The position numbers and the translations under genes are program-made. Below are positions 26,072-34,583 of a stretch of 37,903 nucleotides of DNA, one piece after another. Each line of letters starts with the position of its first letter. The first letter of the stretch is position 1. This stretch comes from Bacillota bacterium (lineage in GTDB: Bacteria > Bacillota > UBA4882 > UBA10575). The notes beneath the pieces were generated by a model. The model was not told the DNA's origin. It saw nothing but the letters and a program-made list of their open reading frames with translations, and made no database searches. The stretch lies in assembly GCA_012727425.1 (NCBI GenBank), contig JAAYHQ010000014.1, forward strand, positions 1 through 37,903. The letters run 5' to 3'.

Positions 26072-27706
26072 TTAAACCCCAGCCGGCAGCGAAAGGGCCA
26101 CCAGGGCGGCGATCAGGGTAAAAACCAGGCAGGGAACGAGGTTGCGCTTGATCAGCTCCCCTTCCGCCCCGTCAATGCCGACCGTGGCACAGACGGCGAC
26201 CACGCTATTGAAACAGATCATACTTCCAAAGGCCCCGCCCACCACTTGGAGGGCGACAATGCGCACCGGCAGGAGCCCCAGAAGCAGCGCCGTCTCGTAT
26301 TGAAACGAAGCAAACAGAATATTCGAGACCGTATTCGACCCGGACATAAAAGTCCCCAAAACTCCGATGAACGGGGCAAAAAGCAGAAAAGCATTCCCGG
26401 CCAAAGCGGCCATGGTGCGGGCCATGATCGTCATCATGCTGTCAAACCCGGCGGTATTCACCTGGGAATTCAACATGACCTGAACCATGGCCACCCCAAA
26501 AATTAAGGCCACCACCGCCCCGGAGATTTGCTGAAAGGTGTTCCGCCAAGCCCGCTTGGTTTGGGCTGGTGTCATCCCGTGCAAAAAAGGGGTGAGCAAA
26601 GCAACCAAGGTAAACGGGATAATTCCCGGCAAATAGGCCCAAGCCAGCTCATAATCCAAGCCGTTGATCCCCATGATCCGCGGAACCGTAAGCTTCATCG
26701 CAGACAACAGCTCCTTGAGCCCAAAAGCCGGGATCCGGGTCACCACCAGAATAGAGGCGATCAGCATATAAGGCAGCCAGGCCTTCCATAAAGACAACGT
26801 CGGCGCGGCCGGTTGCTGATCTTCCCGCACGAAATTGGCGCGCCAATCCGCCGCCCAGGCCCTGGGTGCCGGAAAATCCCACCGGGTTTTCGGCACTAAA
26901 AAGCCGGCTTTGGCCGCCCAGAGGAGAAAGGGCAGTCCCACCAGGCCGCCAATTAATGCTGGAAATTCCGGCCCCAGAAAAAGGGCCGTACAGTAATAGG
27001 GTACGACAAAGGCCAACCCGGCAAAGAGGGCAAAGGGCATGACGGCAAAGGCGTGTCGCAATGACTTATCTTCCCCAAACAGCACCACCAGAAAACAAAG
27101 GCCGAGCAAGGGAACGAAGAAGCCGACCGCGGTATGTAAAAAGGCCACCTCTTCGGTGAGGAGCAGGGTAAACCGCTCGGTGCCGCTTCCCAAATAAGCA
27201 GCCAGACTGTTCACGGCGCCAAAAATGGGCGTGCCAACCGCCCCGAACGAAACCGGGGTACTGTTGAGGACCAGCGCAATCATGGCCGCCGCCAACGGGG
27301 GAAAACCCAACCCCACCAGCAGGGGCGCCACTAAAGCCGGTGGCGTCCCAAACCCGGAGGCACCCTCAATAAAAGCGCTGAACATCCACCCGATAATCAG
27401 CGCCTGAATCCGGCGGTCACTGGTGATGTGCTGAAAACCATTGCTGATCCGCTGCATCGCCCCGGACTCTTTGAGCGTGTTCAAGATCAAAACCGCGCCA
27501 AAAATAATGATGATTACATCCAAAGCCTTAAAAGCCCCAAACAGCGAATACCCAAGCACATGGACGGGTTCCATCCGCCAGATGGTAAGCGCGACAAGGA
27601 CCACCAACCCCCAAGCCAGGGGCAGAACCCTTTTCGCGCTCCAGTTGAAGACGGCCATTAGCAAAACGGTGACCAAGATCGGCAAAAACGCAAACAAGGC
27701 GAGCAA
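26072..27706 (-). CDS. lctP: L-lactate permease (LctP family)
   Basis: The 544-residue protein is entirely hydrophobic, with about 12-14 membrane helices, and matches the LctP/LldP family of lactate (and glycolate) proton symporters. Family signatures are visible in [55 protein letters not shown] and [25 protein letters not shown]. The start is TTG 27706 with AAAGGGG eight bases upstream. No lactate dehydrogenase or lutABC gene is in the window. It follows the response-regulator gene by 125 bases and has its own likely promoter, so it may be a target of that regulator or a separate unit. Confidence 0.93.
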   Translation of the reverse strand: MLALFAFLPILVTVLLMAVFNWSAKRVLPLAWGLVVLVALTIWRMEPVHVLGYSLFGAFKALDVIIIIFGAVLILNTLKESGAMQRISNGFQHITSDRRIQALIIGWMFSAFIEGASGFGTPPALVAPLLVGLGFPPLAAAMIALVLNSTPVSFGAVGTPIFGAVNSLAAYLGSGTERFTLLLTEEVAFLHTAVGFFVPLLGLCFLVVLFGEDKSLRHAFAVMPFALFAGLAFVVPYYCTALFLGPEFPALIGGLVGLPFLLWAAKAGFLVPKTRWDFPAPRAWAADWRANFVREDQQPAAPTLSLWKAWLPYMLIASILVVTRIPAFGLKELLSAMKLTVPRIMGINGLDYELAWAYLPGIIPFTLVALLTPFLHGMTPAQTKRAWRNTFQQISGAVVALIFGVAMVQVMLNSQVNTAGFDSMMTIMARTMAALAGNAFLLFAPFIGVLGTFMSGSNTVSNILFASFQYETALLLGLLPVRIVALQVVGGAFGSMICFNSVVAVCATVGIDGAEGELIKRNLVPCLVFTLIAALVALSLPAGV

Positions 27707-27806
27707 AGTGAAATCCCCTTTCTTCGTCTGGTCGTTGGTCTTGAGCTTTCTTCGTCGGCAAAACTTGCTCCTTTAAGTGCTTTTAACTTAACCCGATGTC
27801 AGCCCT

Positions 27807-27835
27807 ATTTTAACACCGTTTGGGCCTCCTGTCAC
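27807..27835 (-). promoter_or_regulatory. Likely promoter of lctP
   Basis: GTGACA (27830-27835) and TAAAAT (27807-27812) on the minus strand are exactly 17 bases apart, each five of six to consensus. The -35 overlaps the stop codon of the response-regulator gene. The leader would be about 95 bases. Confidence 0.55.
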
Positions 27836-29433
27836 TTTTTCACTAAATTTTCCCGGTACTCGCTGGGGGTTTGGTTGGTAAGTTTCTTAAAACAACTGCT
27901 GAAATAGTAGGGATCATTGTAGCCGACGGCGGTGGCGATTTCATAAATGCGCATCTCCGTATGTTTCAATAATTCCTTGGCTTTCCGGATCCGGCACTCG
28001 GTCAGATAATCGGAGAAGTTCTTCCCGGTGCGTTCAGTAAAAAGCAGACTGAGGTATCCGGGACTGAGTTTATATTTCTCCGCCATTGCGGAGAGGGTGA
28101 TCTCCGCCGCGTAATTCGTTTCCAGGTAACGACGGATTTCATCAACCCGCTGCTGGTTAAGGCTTTCCCGACTCCGGCTGATCAAGTGGTTGATCCGGGC
28201 AAAGATTTTTTTAAATTCGGCTTCGAGTTCATCCAGGGACTGCGTCCGGCTGATCATATTTAACGGCGGAACGCCCTCTTCAAAGAGCTCTTCCAAATTG
28301 TAGCCTAATTCATTGAGGGTGGCACAGGTTAAAAGCAACAAATTGGCGGCGATAATCCGGATCGGTTCCGGACCTAGACAGGATGAACGCAACTCGGTAA
28401 ACAACTTCGTCAAGTCTTCCAGAATCTCATCGTTGGCCCCAACCCGTAAATCATCAAAAATCCGGTTCTGATAAAGTTGGTAAAAGATTTTATGGTAGTC
28501 CGGATGCGCCAGATGCAGATCGCCGACGGCATAAACCCGGTTTAAACCGTAGAGGAACCGGTTTTGCAGCGCCATCCCCGCTTCCCGGTGCGCAACGAAA
28601 AGATCCAATAGCGTCTGGTAACAATTGCTGACGCCGATGGTGATGTCTTTATTTAAATGCACCCGAAGCCTGTTTAACCATTCTTCCAAGCACAACGGGA
28701 GATCCCGGTCCGGATCAAAAATGACCGCAACCATTTGACGGTGGTAGTAATTGAGGAGCAAGAACTGGTATGCGGAGTTGGCAAGCTCCCGCTCAAGATA
28801 CTGGTAAAACTGGAGGTCCAATAAATACTTGTCCTCTTCCGGAACAAGCTCGTCAGAACTGTCGTGCAGTTCCAGCACGACCACTTGGAAGGGTCTGTTC
28901 TCATGCTGATCCAAACCCAAAAACTGTAATTTTGCCGCAAAGTCGGCTTTCCCCACTTTTCCGTTTAACAGATCGGTAAGAAACTTTTCTCTTAAAACCG
29001 ACATGTTATTGCTAATCTGCGCCCGCAGGGCGGCAAGCTCTTCTTCTTTCGCCTGTTCTTCACCGAGCTCTGCTTTCAGCCGCAGCGCCACTTCCAAGAG
29101 GCGGCGCGTGGCAAAGGGTTTTAAGAGGTATTCGGAGACCGCCAGGTTAATCGACTCCCGGGCATACTCAAATTCAGCAAACCCGGAAATGACAATGATC
29201 TTCATCCGGTAGTTCCGCTTCTTAATCTCCTTAATCAGTTCGATTCCGTTCATCACCGGCATCTGGATGTCGGTCACCACAATCTGGATCGGGTGCTGTT
29301 CCAGGAGGGATAAAGCTTCCTCCCCATTACTGGCCCCGAGAACCGGATCGAAACCATAATCACGCCACGGGACATTGTTCATCAATTTCCGCTTGATCGC
29401 TTCCTCGTCTTCAACCAGCAAGATTCCGCTCAT
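27832..29433 (-). CDS. Response regulator with AraC-type DNA-binding domain (YesN family)
   Basis: The 533-residue protein has a receiver domain at 1-120: acidic pair E8-D9 in LLVEDEEAIKRKLM, phosphoacceptor D55 in VVTDIQMPVMNG, Ser in VISGFAEFEYA, and Lys in LLKPFATRRLL. A middle region of about 300 residues typical of YesN follows. The C-terminal AraC domain has two HTH motifs (EITLSAMAEKYKLSPGYLSLLF; IYEIATAVGYNDPYYFSSCFKKLTNQTPSEYR). YesN regulators usually activate sugar-import or glycan-degradation genes. The start has AAAGGAGGT nine bases upstream. It is 28 bases after the histidine kinase gene, so it is almost certainly the partner. The target genes are not evident; lctP is the nearest candidate. 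Confidence 0.93.
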   Translation of the reverse strand: MSGILLVEDEEAIKRKLMNNVPWRDYGFDPVLGASNGEEALSLLEQHPIQIVVTDIQMPVMNGIELIKEIKKRNYRMKIIVISGFAEFEYARESINLAVSEYLLKPFATRRLLEVALRLKAELGEEQAKEEELAALRAQISNNMSVLREKFLTDLLNGKVGKADFAAKLQFLGLDQHENRPFQVVVLELHDSSDELVPEEDKYLLDLQFYQYLERELANSAYQFLLLNYYHRQMVAVIFDPDRDLPLCLEEWLNRLRVHLNKDITIGVSNCYQTLLDLFVAHREAGMALQNRFLYGLNRVYAVGDLHLAHPDYHKIFYQLYQNRIFDDLRVGANDEILEDLTKLFTELRSSCLGPEPIRIIAANLLLLTCATLNELGYNLEELFEEGVPPLNMISRTQSLDELEAEFKKIFARINHLISRSRESLNQQRVDEIRRYLETNYAAEITLSAMAEKYKLSPGYLSLLFTERTGKNFSDYLTECRIRKAKELLKHTEMRIYEIATAVGYNDPYYFSSCFKKLTNQTPSEYRENLVKK

Positions 29434-29461
29434 GGTCCTGACCTCCTTTGTACCCGTTCCC

Positions 29462-31240
29462 CTATTCGATCAGCGGTAAACGAAGAACGGCCTTCGTGCC
29501 CTGATTAAGGGTGGAAGTTAGCCACAACCCATATTCTTGACCAAAAGCAAGGACAATCCGTTCATGGACATTACGCAACCCGAAACCGTATCTCTCTTGT
29601 TCTTCCGCGCATTCCCCCCGTAAAGAACGGTTGATCGTCTCAACCATCTCCGCCGGCATCCCCCGGCCGTTATCAACCACTTCAAAACAGATCGTTTCCT
29701 CCGCCCGGTAACCCTTGATGACAATTAAACCATCATTACTTTCTGTGGAACGTACCCCATGGTAAATGGCGTTTTCAACCAAAGGCTGCAAGAGGAGTTT
29801 TAATGTTTTATAGTGGGTAATCCCGTCCTCAACCTCGAACCGGTAATCATACTTTTCGCCATGGCGCAATTTTTGGATATAAAGATAGTTCCGGACATGA
29901 TCCACTTCTTCCTTGATCCTGATTAACTCCCGGCCCTGACTCAAACTGATCCGGAAGAAGGCCCCCAGGGCTTCCACCATCTTAATCACATCTTCGTTCT
30001 GGTTTGTTTCCAGCAGACCAATGATTACCTCCAGCGTATTATAGATAAAATGGGGTTTGATCTGTTCCTGCAGCGCCCGCATCTCAATTTGGCGCAGTTT
30101 CTTTTGCTCCTGAACACTTTGGCGCATCAACTGCCGGATCTGGGAAAGCATCTGATTAAAGGCCTGCCCAAGCTGGCCAATTTCATCATAAGTGCGGACG
30201 GGCACAACCGTATTAAGGTTTTCCGCCGCCGCCTGCATTGAGGACTGCAGTTCTTTCAGCGGCTTCGTTAAAACCCCGGACAGCAAAAGGGCCACCAGGA
30301 TCACAGCAATAATGGAACCCGCAATCAAAGCAAAAGAGATCCGGGCGACCGTCGTCATCTCTGCAATCAATTCCGTCCGGTCGGAGATGCCGATAATGCT
30401 CCATTGCGTCATAGGCAAGGTTTTCCCCATAATCACCCGGTTTCCGTAGGTGTAATAACCGCTCCGCCAGGATTCGCCCACCGGATTGCCCAAAAGCAGA
30501 CCGACGGATTTACCGATCAATTCGGGCTGGGGATGAAAGATAATCTGCCCGTTTTGGTCAACCAGGGTCACATAGCCGGTTTTACCCAGCCGGATATCAC
30601 GGCAGATCCGCGCCAGGAGATCCAACTCCACATCAATAAGCATAATCCCTAAAAAATTATCATAATCGCCGTAGATGGCACACCCAACGGAAAAGACTTT
30701 TCCCCCCAGCCAATCGTCATGGGGCCCGTAGATCGCCATCGTATTATCCTGCGCCGTCCGGTTGGCCAGGATTTGGAAAAGTTCGTTCTGGGAAAGATCC
30801 ACATTGGTCAGGCCATAACAACCGATTTTGACCCCTTTTAAGGTTATGATGGCCACATCCCGCAGATCGGTTTTGTATTTTTTAATATTGTTTAAATTCT
30901 CCCATAAACGGTAGGTGTATTTCTGGTTGCCCTCAATGTCATCGATCATACTGAGTTTTAAAAATTGCAGGATGTAATAGTCGTTCCTTAGATCAAGAAT
31001 GCGTTCCAGATCACTGAGGTAGATCTGGAGGTTGCGTTCCACCCGGTTAATAACCGTCTCCGTATAAGTCCGGACGTTTTGCTGGAGAATCTCAAGGTAG
31101 GTGTAATAGGAGAGAAAAGCCAATAAGAGCAGGGGGATCAAGATCAAGCCCGTAAAGGAGATAATGAACTTGGTCCGGAGCGACTTAATCCGAAAAGTCT
31201 GGCCCAAAAACTTACCCGCTGCGGTCATGGCCTTCTTCAT
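29462..31240 (-). CDS. Sensor histidine kinase (YesM/LytS type, dCache-HAMP-HisKA)
   Basis: The 592-residue kinase starts at ATG 31240, which overlaps the stop of the upstream binding-protein gene (ATGA). A GTG 12 bases earlier lacks a ribosome site. Order: membrane helix 1 (about 26-46), extracytoplasmic dCache domain (about 50-290, with GYVTLVDQNGQIIFHPQPELIGK), membrane helix 2 (about 300-322), then HAMP (TKPLKELQSSMQ). The His_kinase box EQIKPHFIYNTLEVI has the phosphorylated His at about 397, followed by an HATPase_c domain with QPLVENAIYHG, VVDNGRGMP and FGLRNVHER. The translational coupling to a sugar-binding protein suggests that the binding protein contacts the sensor domain, as in XylFII-LytS of Clostridium beijerinckii. 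The ligand is not known. Confidence 0.93.
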   Translation of the reverse strand: MKKAMTAAGKFLGQTFRIKSLRTKFIISFTGLILIPLLLLAFLSYYTYLEILQQNVRTYTETVINRVERNLQIYLSDLERILDLRNDYYILQFLKLSMIDDIEGNQKYTYRLWENLNNIKKYKTDLRDVAIITLKGVKIGCYGLTNVDLSQNELFQILANRTAQDNTMAIYGPHDDWLGGKVFSVGCAIYGDYDNFLGIMLIDVELDLLARICRDIRLGKTGYVTLVDQNGQIIFHPQPELIGKSVGLLLGNPVGESWRSGYYTYGNRVIMGKTLPMTQWSIIGISDRTELIAEMTTVARISFALIAGSIIAVILVALLLSGVLTKPLKELQSSMQAAAENLNTVVPVRTYDEIGQLGQAFNQMLSQIRQLMRQSVQEQKKLRQIEMRALQEQIKPHFIYNTLEVIIGLLETNQNEDVIKMVEALGAFFRISLSQGRELIRIKEEVDHVRNYLYIQKLRHGEKYDYRFEVEDGITHYKTLKLLLQPLVENAIYHGVRSTESNDGLIVIKGYRAEETICFEVVDNGRGMPAEMVETINRSLRGECAEEQERYGFGLRNVHERIVLAFGQEYGLWLTSTLNQGTKAVLRLPLIE

Positions 31241-32241
31241 TTGATATCCCACGGCTTTTTGGTCTGGAGTAATTGGCTGAAGTTGCTCTCATCGGCCAAT
31301 TCTATACCGGTATCGATAAAAGCGGAGGGAATGGGGAGGTCCTTGATGGCACAGACCAGGTAACTGACGGTAAACTCGCCCATTTTCCGGTAGTCCGGCC
31401 CCACCAGAGCCTGGGCGAAACCGCGCAGCGCCGCTTGTAACACCGGGTAGGAGGTATCCATCGCCACGGTAATCCCCCCGTTCTGGCACCATTGGTCATA
31501 AACAGGCATCGCTTCCGGCGGCCCAAGAAAAGCCCACCCCCCGGTGAAGAAGAAAGCGTCGGTCTCCGGGTGCTTTTTGAGGTAAGCCTCCACCTCCTTT
31601 GCGGCTGTGGTCGTATCCTCACCGCAGACCAGCAGGGTGCGATAGTTAAGTTTGATCCGGCCGGCCGTCGCCGCTTTAAAACCCCGGATCCTTTCGTTCA
31701 GATCATGGGCCTTCGTGCTGCCGGTCAGGATCACCGTGTTCAACTCCCGGTCCGCCCAACCTTTCGCGGTTACAATCCGGACCATGGCTTTTCCGCATTC
31801 CACCCCGGCGGCGTAATTATCGGTCCCGCAGTAAAACAAACGGTTGCTCTCCGGGGCATCGGCCTCCATCGTCGCCACTTTAATCCCGGCGGCCACCGCC
31901 TTGTCGATCACCGGCCGAAGCCGCTCGGCGTCGCTGCAACTGACCGCAATTCCATCGACCTTTCGCCGGATCAACCCTTCAACGATTTTAATCTGGGTCT
32001 CCACATCGACCTTAAAGGGGCCAATCCATTCCAATTTTACATTGAGCCGCCGTGCCGTTAACTCGGCTGCTTCTTTCGCCTCAATTAGCATGGGGTTGTC
32101 CAGGGATTTCGGGACAATTGAAATGGTGATCGGACGGGTCCGGACCGACGAACCCACGCGCCAAGCATTACCCGGGGGGAAACTGAGGACGAAAACCAGA
32201 AGGAGGAGGATTAACCCTTTTTTAAGCTTGAAGCGAGGCAC
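31237..32241 (-). CDS. Periplasmic sugar-binding protein (RbsB/LacI fold), likely co-sensor of the kinase
   Basis: The 334-residue protein has a signal peptide (FKLKKGLILLLLVFVLSFPPGNA) and a type I periplasmic binding fold: ITISIVPKSLDNPMLIEAKEAAELTARRL, IVEGLIRRKVDGIAVSCSDAE, GIKVATMEADAPESNRLFYCGTDNYAAGVECGKAM, NTVILTGSTKAHDLNERIRGF and TDAFFFTGG. There is no lipobox Cys. GTG 32241 has AAGGGAG seven bases upstream and is preferred; an ATG at 32271 after GGAGAG is the alternative and would give a longer n-region. It overlaps the histidine kinase gene by four bases, and no ABC permease or ATPase is nearby. It probably presents a sugar to the kinase. The exact sugar is unknown. Confidence 0.85.
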   Translation of the reverse strand: MPRFKLKKGLILLLLVFVLSFPPGNAWRVGSSVRTRPITISIVPKSLDNPMLIEAKEAAELTARRLNVKLEWIGPFKVDVETQIKIVEGLIRRKVDGIAVSCSDAERLRPVIDKAVAAGIKVATMEADAPESNRLFYCGTDNYAAGVECGKAMVRIVTAKGWADRELNTVILTGSTKAHDLNERIRGFKAATAGRIKLNYRTLLVCGEDTTTAAKEVEAYLKKHPETDAFFFTGGWAFLGPPEAMPVYDQWCQNGGITVAMDTSYPVLQAALRGFAQALVGPDYRKMGEFTVSYLVCAIKDLPIPSAFIDTGIELADESNFSQLLQTKKPWDIK

Positions 32242-32337
32242 GCGACCACTCCCTTGTTCGACATTTACCATGAACCGTTCTCTCCACGAAGGCAACGCAA
32301 AAGGCCTGTTCCGGACGTGTAGTGGAAGTCTGGCCGG

Positions 32338-33486
32338 TTAGTCGAGATGTTTATTAATGATGGAACTAACATAGAGTGAGCCGAGGACGGCAATCACGGC
32401 GCAGACCAGACCTAAAAACAAAGTAGTGACCCCAAACTTCCGGACATCCGCGTATAAATAGGCCGTCGGGGCCAGGCTCAAAAGGTGCCACCCGCTTTTG
32501 CCCCCGATCCCCACTTTACTCCCGATGGTCTTAAAAGTCACCAGGGTTTGGCGGCCATTCACCTCGGTAATGAAACTCCCCTGGTTAATCTCGCTCCCGT
32601 AATCCCGGTCGGAGACGAAAGTGAAGATCTCATCCAAAGGTTTTGTTTCTTTAATGATGCTGGAAAAGTTTTTCCCAATATCCTCTTTAAACGGGGTGGA
32701 AACGATCTCCCCCTCATTGTTGATGACCATCGAATAACTCTCAATCTCGGCCAAGGAAATGTAGAGCCGGTTATAGATATTTAAGTTGATCAGTTGGTCA
32801 ATCTTTTCTTCATCCACAATAATCGCCAATACGCCCAGGGACTCCCCGCTGGCCATATCTTTGATCTGCCGGCCCAGGAGCACGAAATGACTCCGGTTTA
32901 TTTTGATCGCCGACGACCAAACAATGCCCCCGCCGGCGGCGCATATATTACGGTAACCGTTATGTGCTTTAAAATTCTGAATTAGTTGGATAAAATCATC
33001 ATAATAATCCTTGGTAATGACCACCGACCGTTCGAGATCAGGATCACAAATAAACATGAAACCGAAGATATCCGGGTTACTAATCATATATTCCTTAAAA
33101 GAGGACTCCACTTCCCTTTTGGCCAGGAGAAACTGGTTTTCATCCTGGGCCCCGGCCAAGAGAGCCAAATTGCTGTTAAAACCTTTATTGATGAAAAGGC
33201 GCACAGAAGTATTTTCAAACTCCGCCAACTTCGACTGGATGTTGGCCACGGTCTGTCCCAACTCGGCTTGGGAGTACTGCTTTATTTTCTTCATAATCGC
33301 CGCTCGTGAACTGTTATACGCCAAAAACCCGATGAGCATGACCGGCGTCAGGGAAACCAACAAAAAGCAACAGATCAGCCGGTTGCGAATCAACCCTTTG
33401 GCCGCCTTGCCCTTTGGGGGCTCAACCTGGCTCTCTTCATTGGGGTGTGGCGTGTCACTTTGCAAATCCAAGACCACTCTGGCCAT
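32338..33486 (-). CDS. Tail-less dCache sensor protein (two membrane helices, no output domain)
   Basis: The 382-residue protein starts at ATG 33486 (AGGAGG eight bases upstream). It has an N-terminal cytoplasmic stretch, membrane helix 1 (LICCFLLVSLTPVMLIGFLAY), an extracytoplasmic dCache domain and membrane helix 2 (FLGLVCAVIAVLGSLYVSSI). It then stops after INKHLD, where the HAMP domain should begin. Over its length it parallels the chemoreceptor encoded at 34584-36758: NSSRAAIMKKI against TSSRAAITRKI, ISNPDIFGFMFI against ISNPDIFGFVFI, GGKSGWHLLSLAPTAYLYADVRK against GGQNGWHLLCFTRTSYLYAESRA. No HAMP or signalling remnant follows in the 96 bases before the next gene. It may act as an accessory ligand reader forming mixed dimers. 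Confidence 0.82.
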   Translation of the reverse strand: MARVVLDLQSDTPHPNEESQVEPPKGKAAKGLIRNRLICCFLLVSLTPVMLIGFLAYNSSRAAIMKKIKQYSQAELGQTVANIQSKLAEFENTSVRLFINKGFNSNLALLAGAQDENQFLLAKREVESSFKEYMISNPDIFGFMFICDPDLERSVVITKDYYDDFIQLIQNFKAHNGYRNICAAGGGIVWSSAIKINRSHFVLLGRQIKDMASGESLGVLAIIVDEEKIDQLINLNIYNRLYISLAEIESYSMVINNEGEIVSTPFKEDIGKNFSSIIKETKPLDEIFTFVSDRDYGSEINQGSFITEVNGRQTLVTFKTIGSKVGIGGKSGWHLLSLAPTAYLYADVRKFGVTTLFLGLVCAVIAVLGSLYVSSIINKHLD

Positions 33487-33614
33487 TTCTGTTCCTCCTG
33501 ATCTCATCAAGCGTTCTACTGCTAAATGTGTTATAAGCCGCACCGGCTCCGAACAGGTCCCGCTTTCAACCGGGCGGAAAACCCATGCCGGTTGCCGAGC
33601 ATAACTTGCCCGGT

Positions 33615-34571
33615 TCAATACCGGCGGGTCGGCAGCACATCCCTGGCCACCTCTTGGGGGAAGACGCCCTCCTCCACAATAATGCGTTTGGGTATCGGTT
33701 CGCCGGCCATGATGGCTTCCACCGCGTCAAAGAACTGCCGTCCCAACAAGGGATTACACTCGACCGTACAGTTGAGCTTACCTTCAATCATGGCTTCAAA
33801 AGCGGCGCGGATCGCATCGACGGAAACAATGATGATGTCCACACCGGGCCGGAGGCCGTAAGCCTCGATTGCTTGGATCGCCCCAATCGCCATATCATCA
33901 TTATGAGAAAACAGGGCGTCGATCCGGTCCCCTTCGGCCTTCAGAAATTCTTCCATCACTTCCTTACCCTTGGACCGCGTAAAGTCACCGTTCTTTGACC
34001 GGATAATCTTCATCCCGGGATAATTGGCAATCACTTCTTCAAACCCCTTTTTCCGGTCGATTGTCGGCGCCGAGCCAATGGTCCCTTGCAATTCAACAAT
34101 ATTCGCCTTGCCGTTCATCTTCTCCGCCAGCCAGCGCGCCGCCCGGCGGCCTTCCTCCACGAAATCGGAGCCGATCAAAGTCACCCAGAGGGAATCATCT
34201 GCACAATCAACCCCCCGGTCGGTCAGGATAACGGGGATGTTTGCCTGCTTCGCCTCCCGCAGCACTTCCTCCCAACCGGTGGTGACAACCGGTGAAAACC
34301 CAATCACATCGACCTTGCGTTCGATAAAAGACCGGAGCGCCTTGATCTGGTTGGCTTGCTGTTGTTGACAATCGACAAAGATCAATTCGATCCCGCGTTT
34401 CTTTGCTTCGGAGATAATTGATTCGGTATTGGCGATCCGCCAAGCACTTTCTGCGCCCACCTGGGCAAAGCCGACCACGATCTTTTTTTGCCCAGCCTCT
34501 ACGGAACTGCCGAGAACCAACGCTAAAGCCAACGCCCCCCAGAGCAAGCCGACTGCTGTTCGCCTGAGCAT
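33615..34571 (-). CDS. YtfQ-like sugar-binding protein (galactofuranose-type family)
   Basis: The 318-residue protein has a signal peptide (LLWGALALALVLGSSVEAG) and matches Escherichia coli YtfQ through most of its length from memory of that family. The segments are VVGFAQVGAESAWRIANTESI, ELIFVDCQQQQANQIKALRSF, VVTTGWEEVLREAKQANIPVIL, NIVELQGTIGSAPTIDRKKGF, IIRSKNGDFTRSKGKEVME and ALFSHNDDMAIGAIQAI. YtfQ delivers galactofuranose to the YtfRT-YjfF importer; no such importer gene is here. It follows the chemoreceptor gene by 12 bases, behind TAGGGAGGG, so it may serve chemotaxis or sensing. The true ligand is unproven. Confidence 0.88.
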   Translation of the reverse strand: MLRRTAVGLLWGALALALVLGSSVEAGQKKIVVGFAQVGAESAWRIANTESIISEAKKRGIELIFVDCQQQQANQIKALRSFIERKVDVIGFSPVVTTGWEEVLREAKQANIPVILTDRGVDCADDSLWVTLIGSDFVEEGRRAARWLAEKMNGKANIVELQGTIGSAPTIDRKKGFEEVIANYPGMKIIRSKNGDFTRSKGKEVMEEFLKAEGDRIDALFSHNDDMAIGAIQAIEAYGLRPGVDIIIVSVDAIRAAFEAMIEGKLNCTVECNPLLGRQFFDAVEAIMAGEPIPKRIIVEEGVFPQEVARDVLPTRRY

Positions 34572-34583
34572 TTTGTTCCCTCC

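Noticed and set aside
25862-26506. Plus-strand frame of 214 codons starting in the tRNA-Gly complement
   Set aside because: It is antisense to tRNA-Gly and lctP, with no family features.
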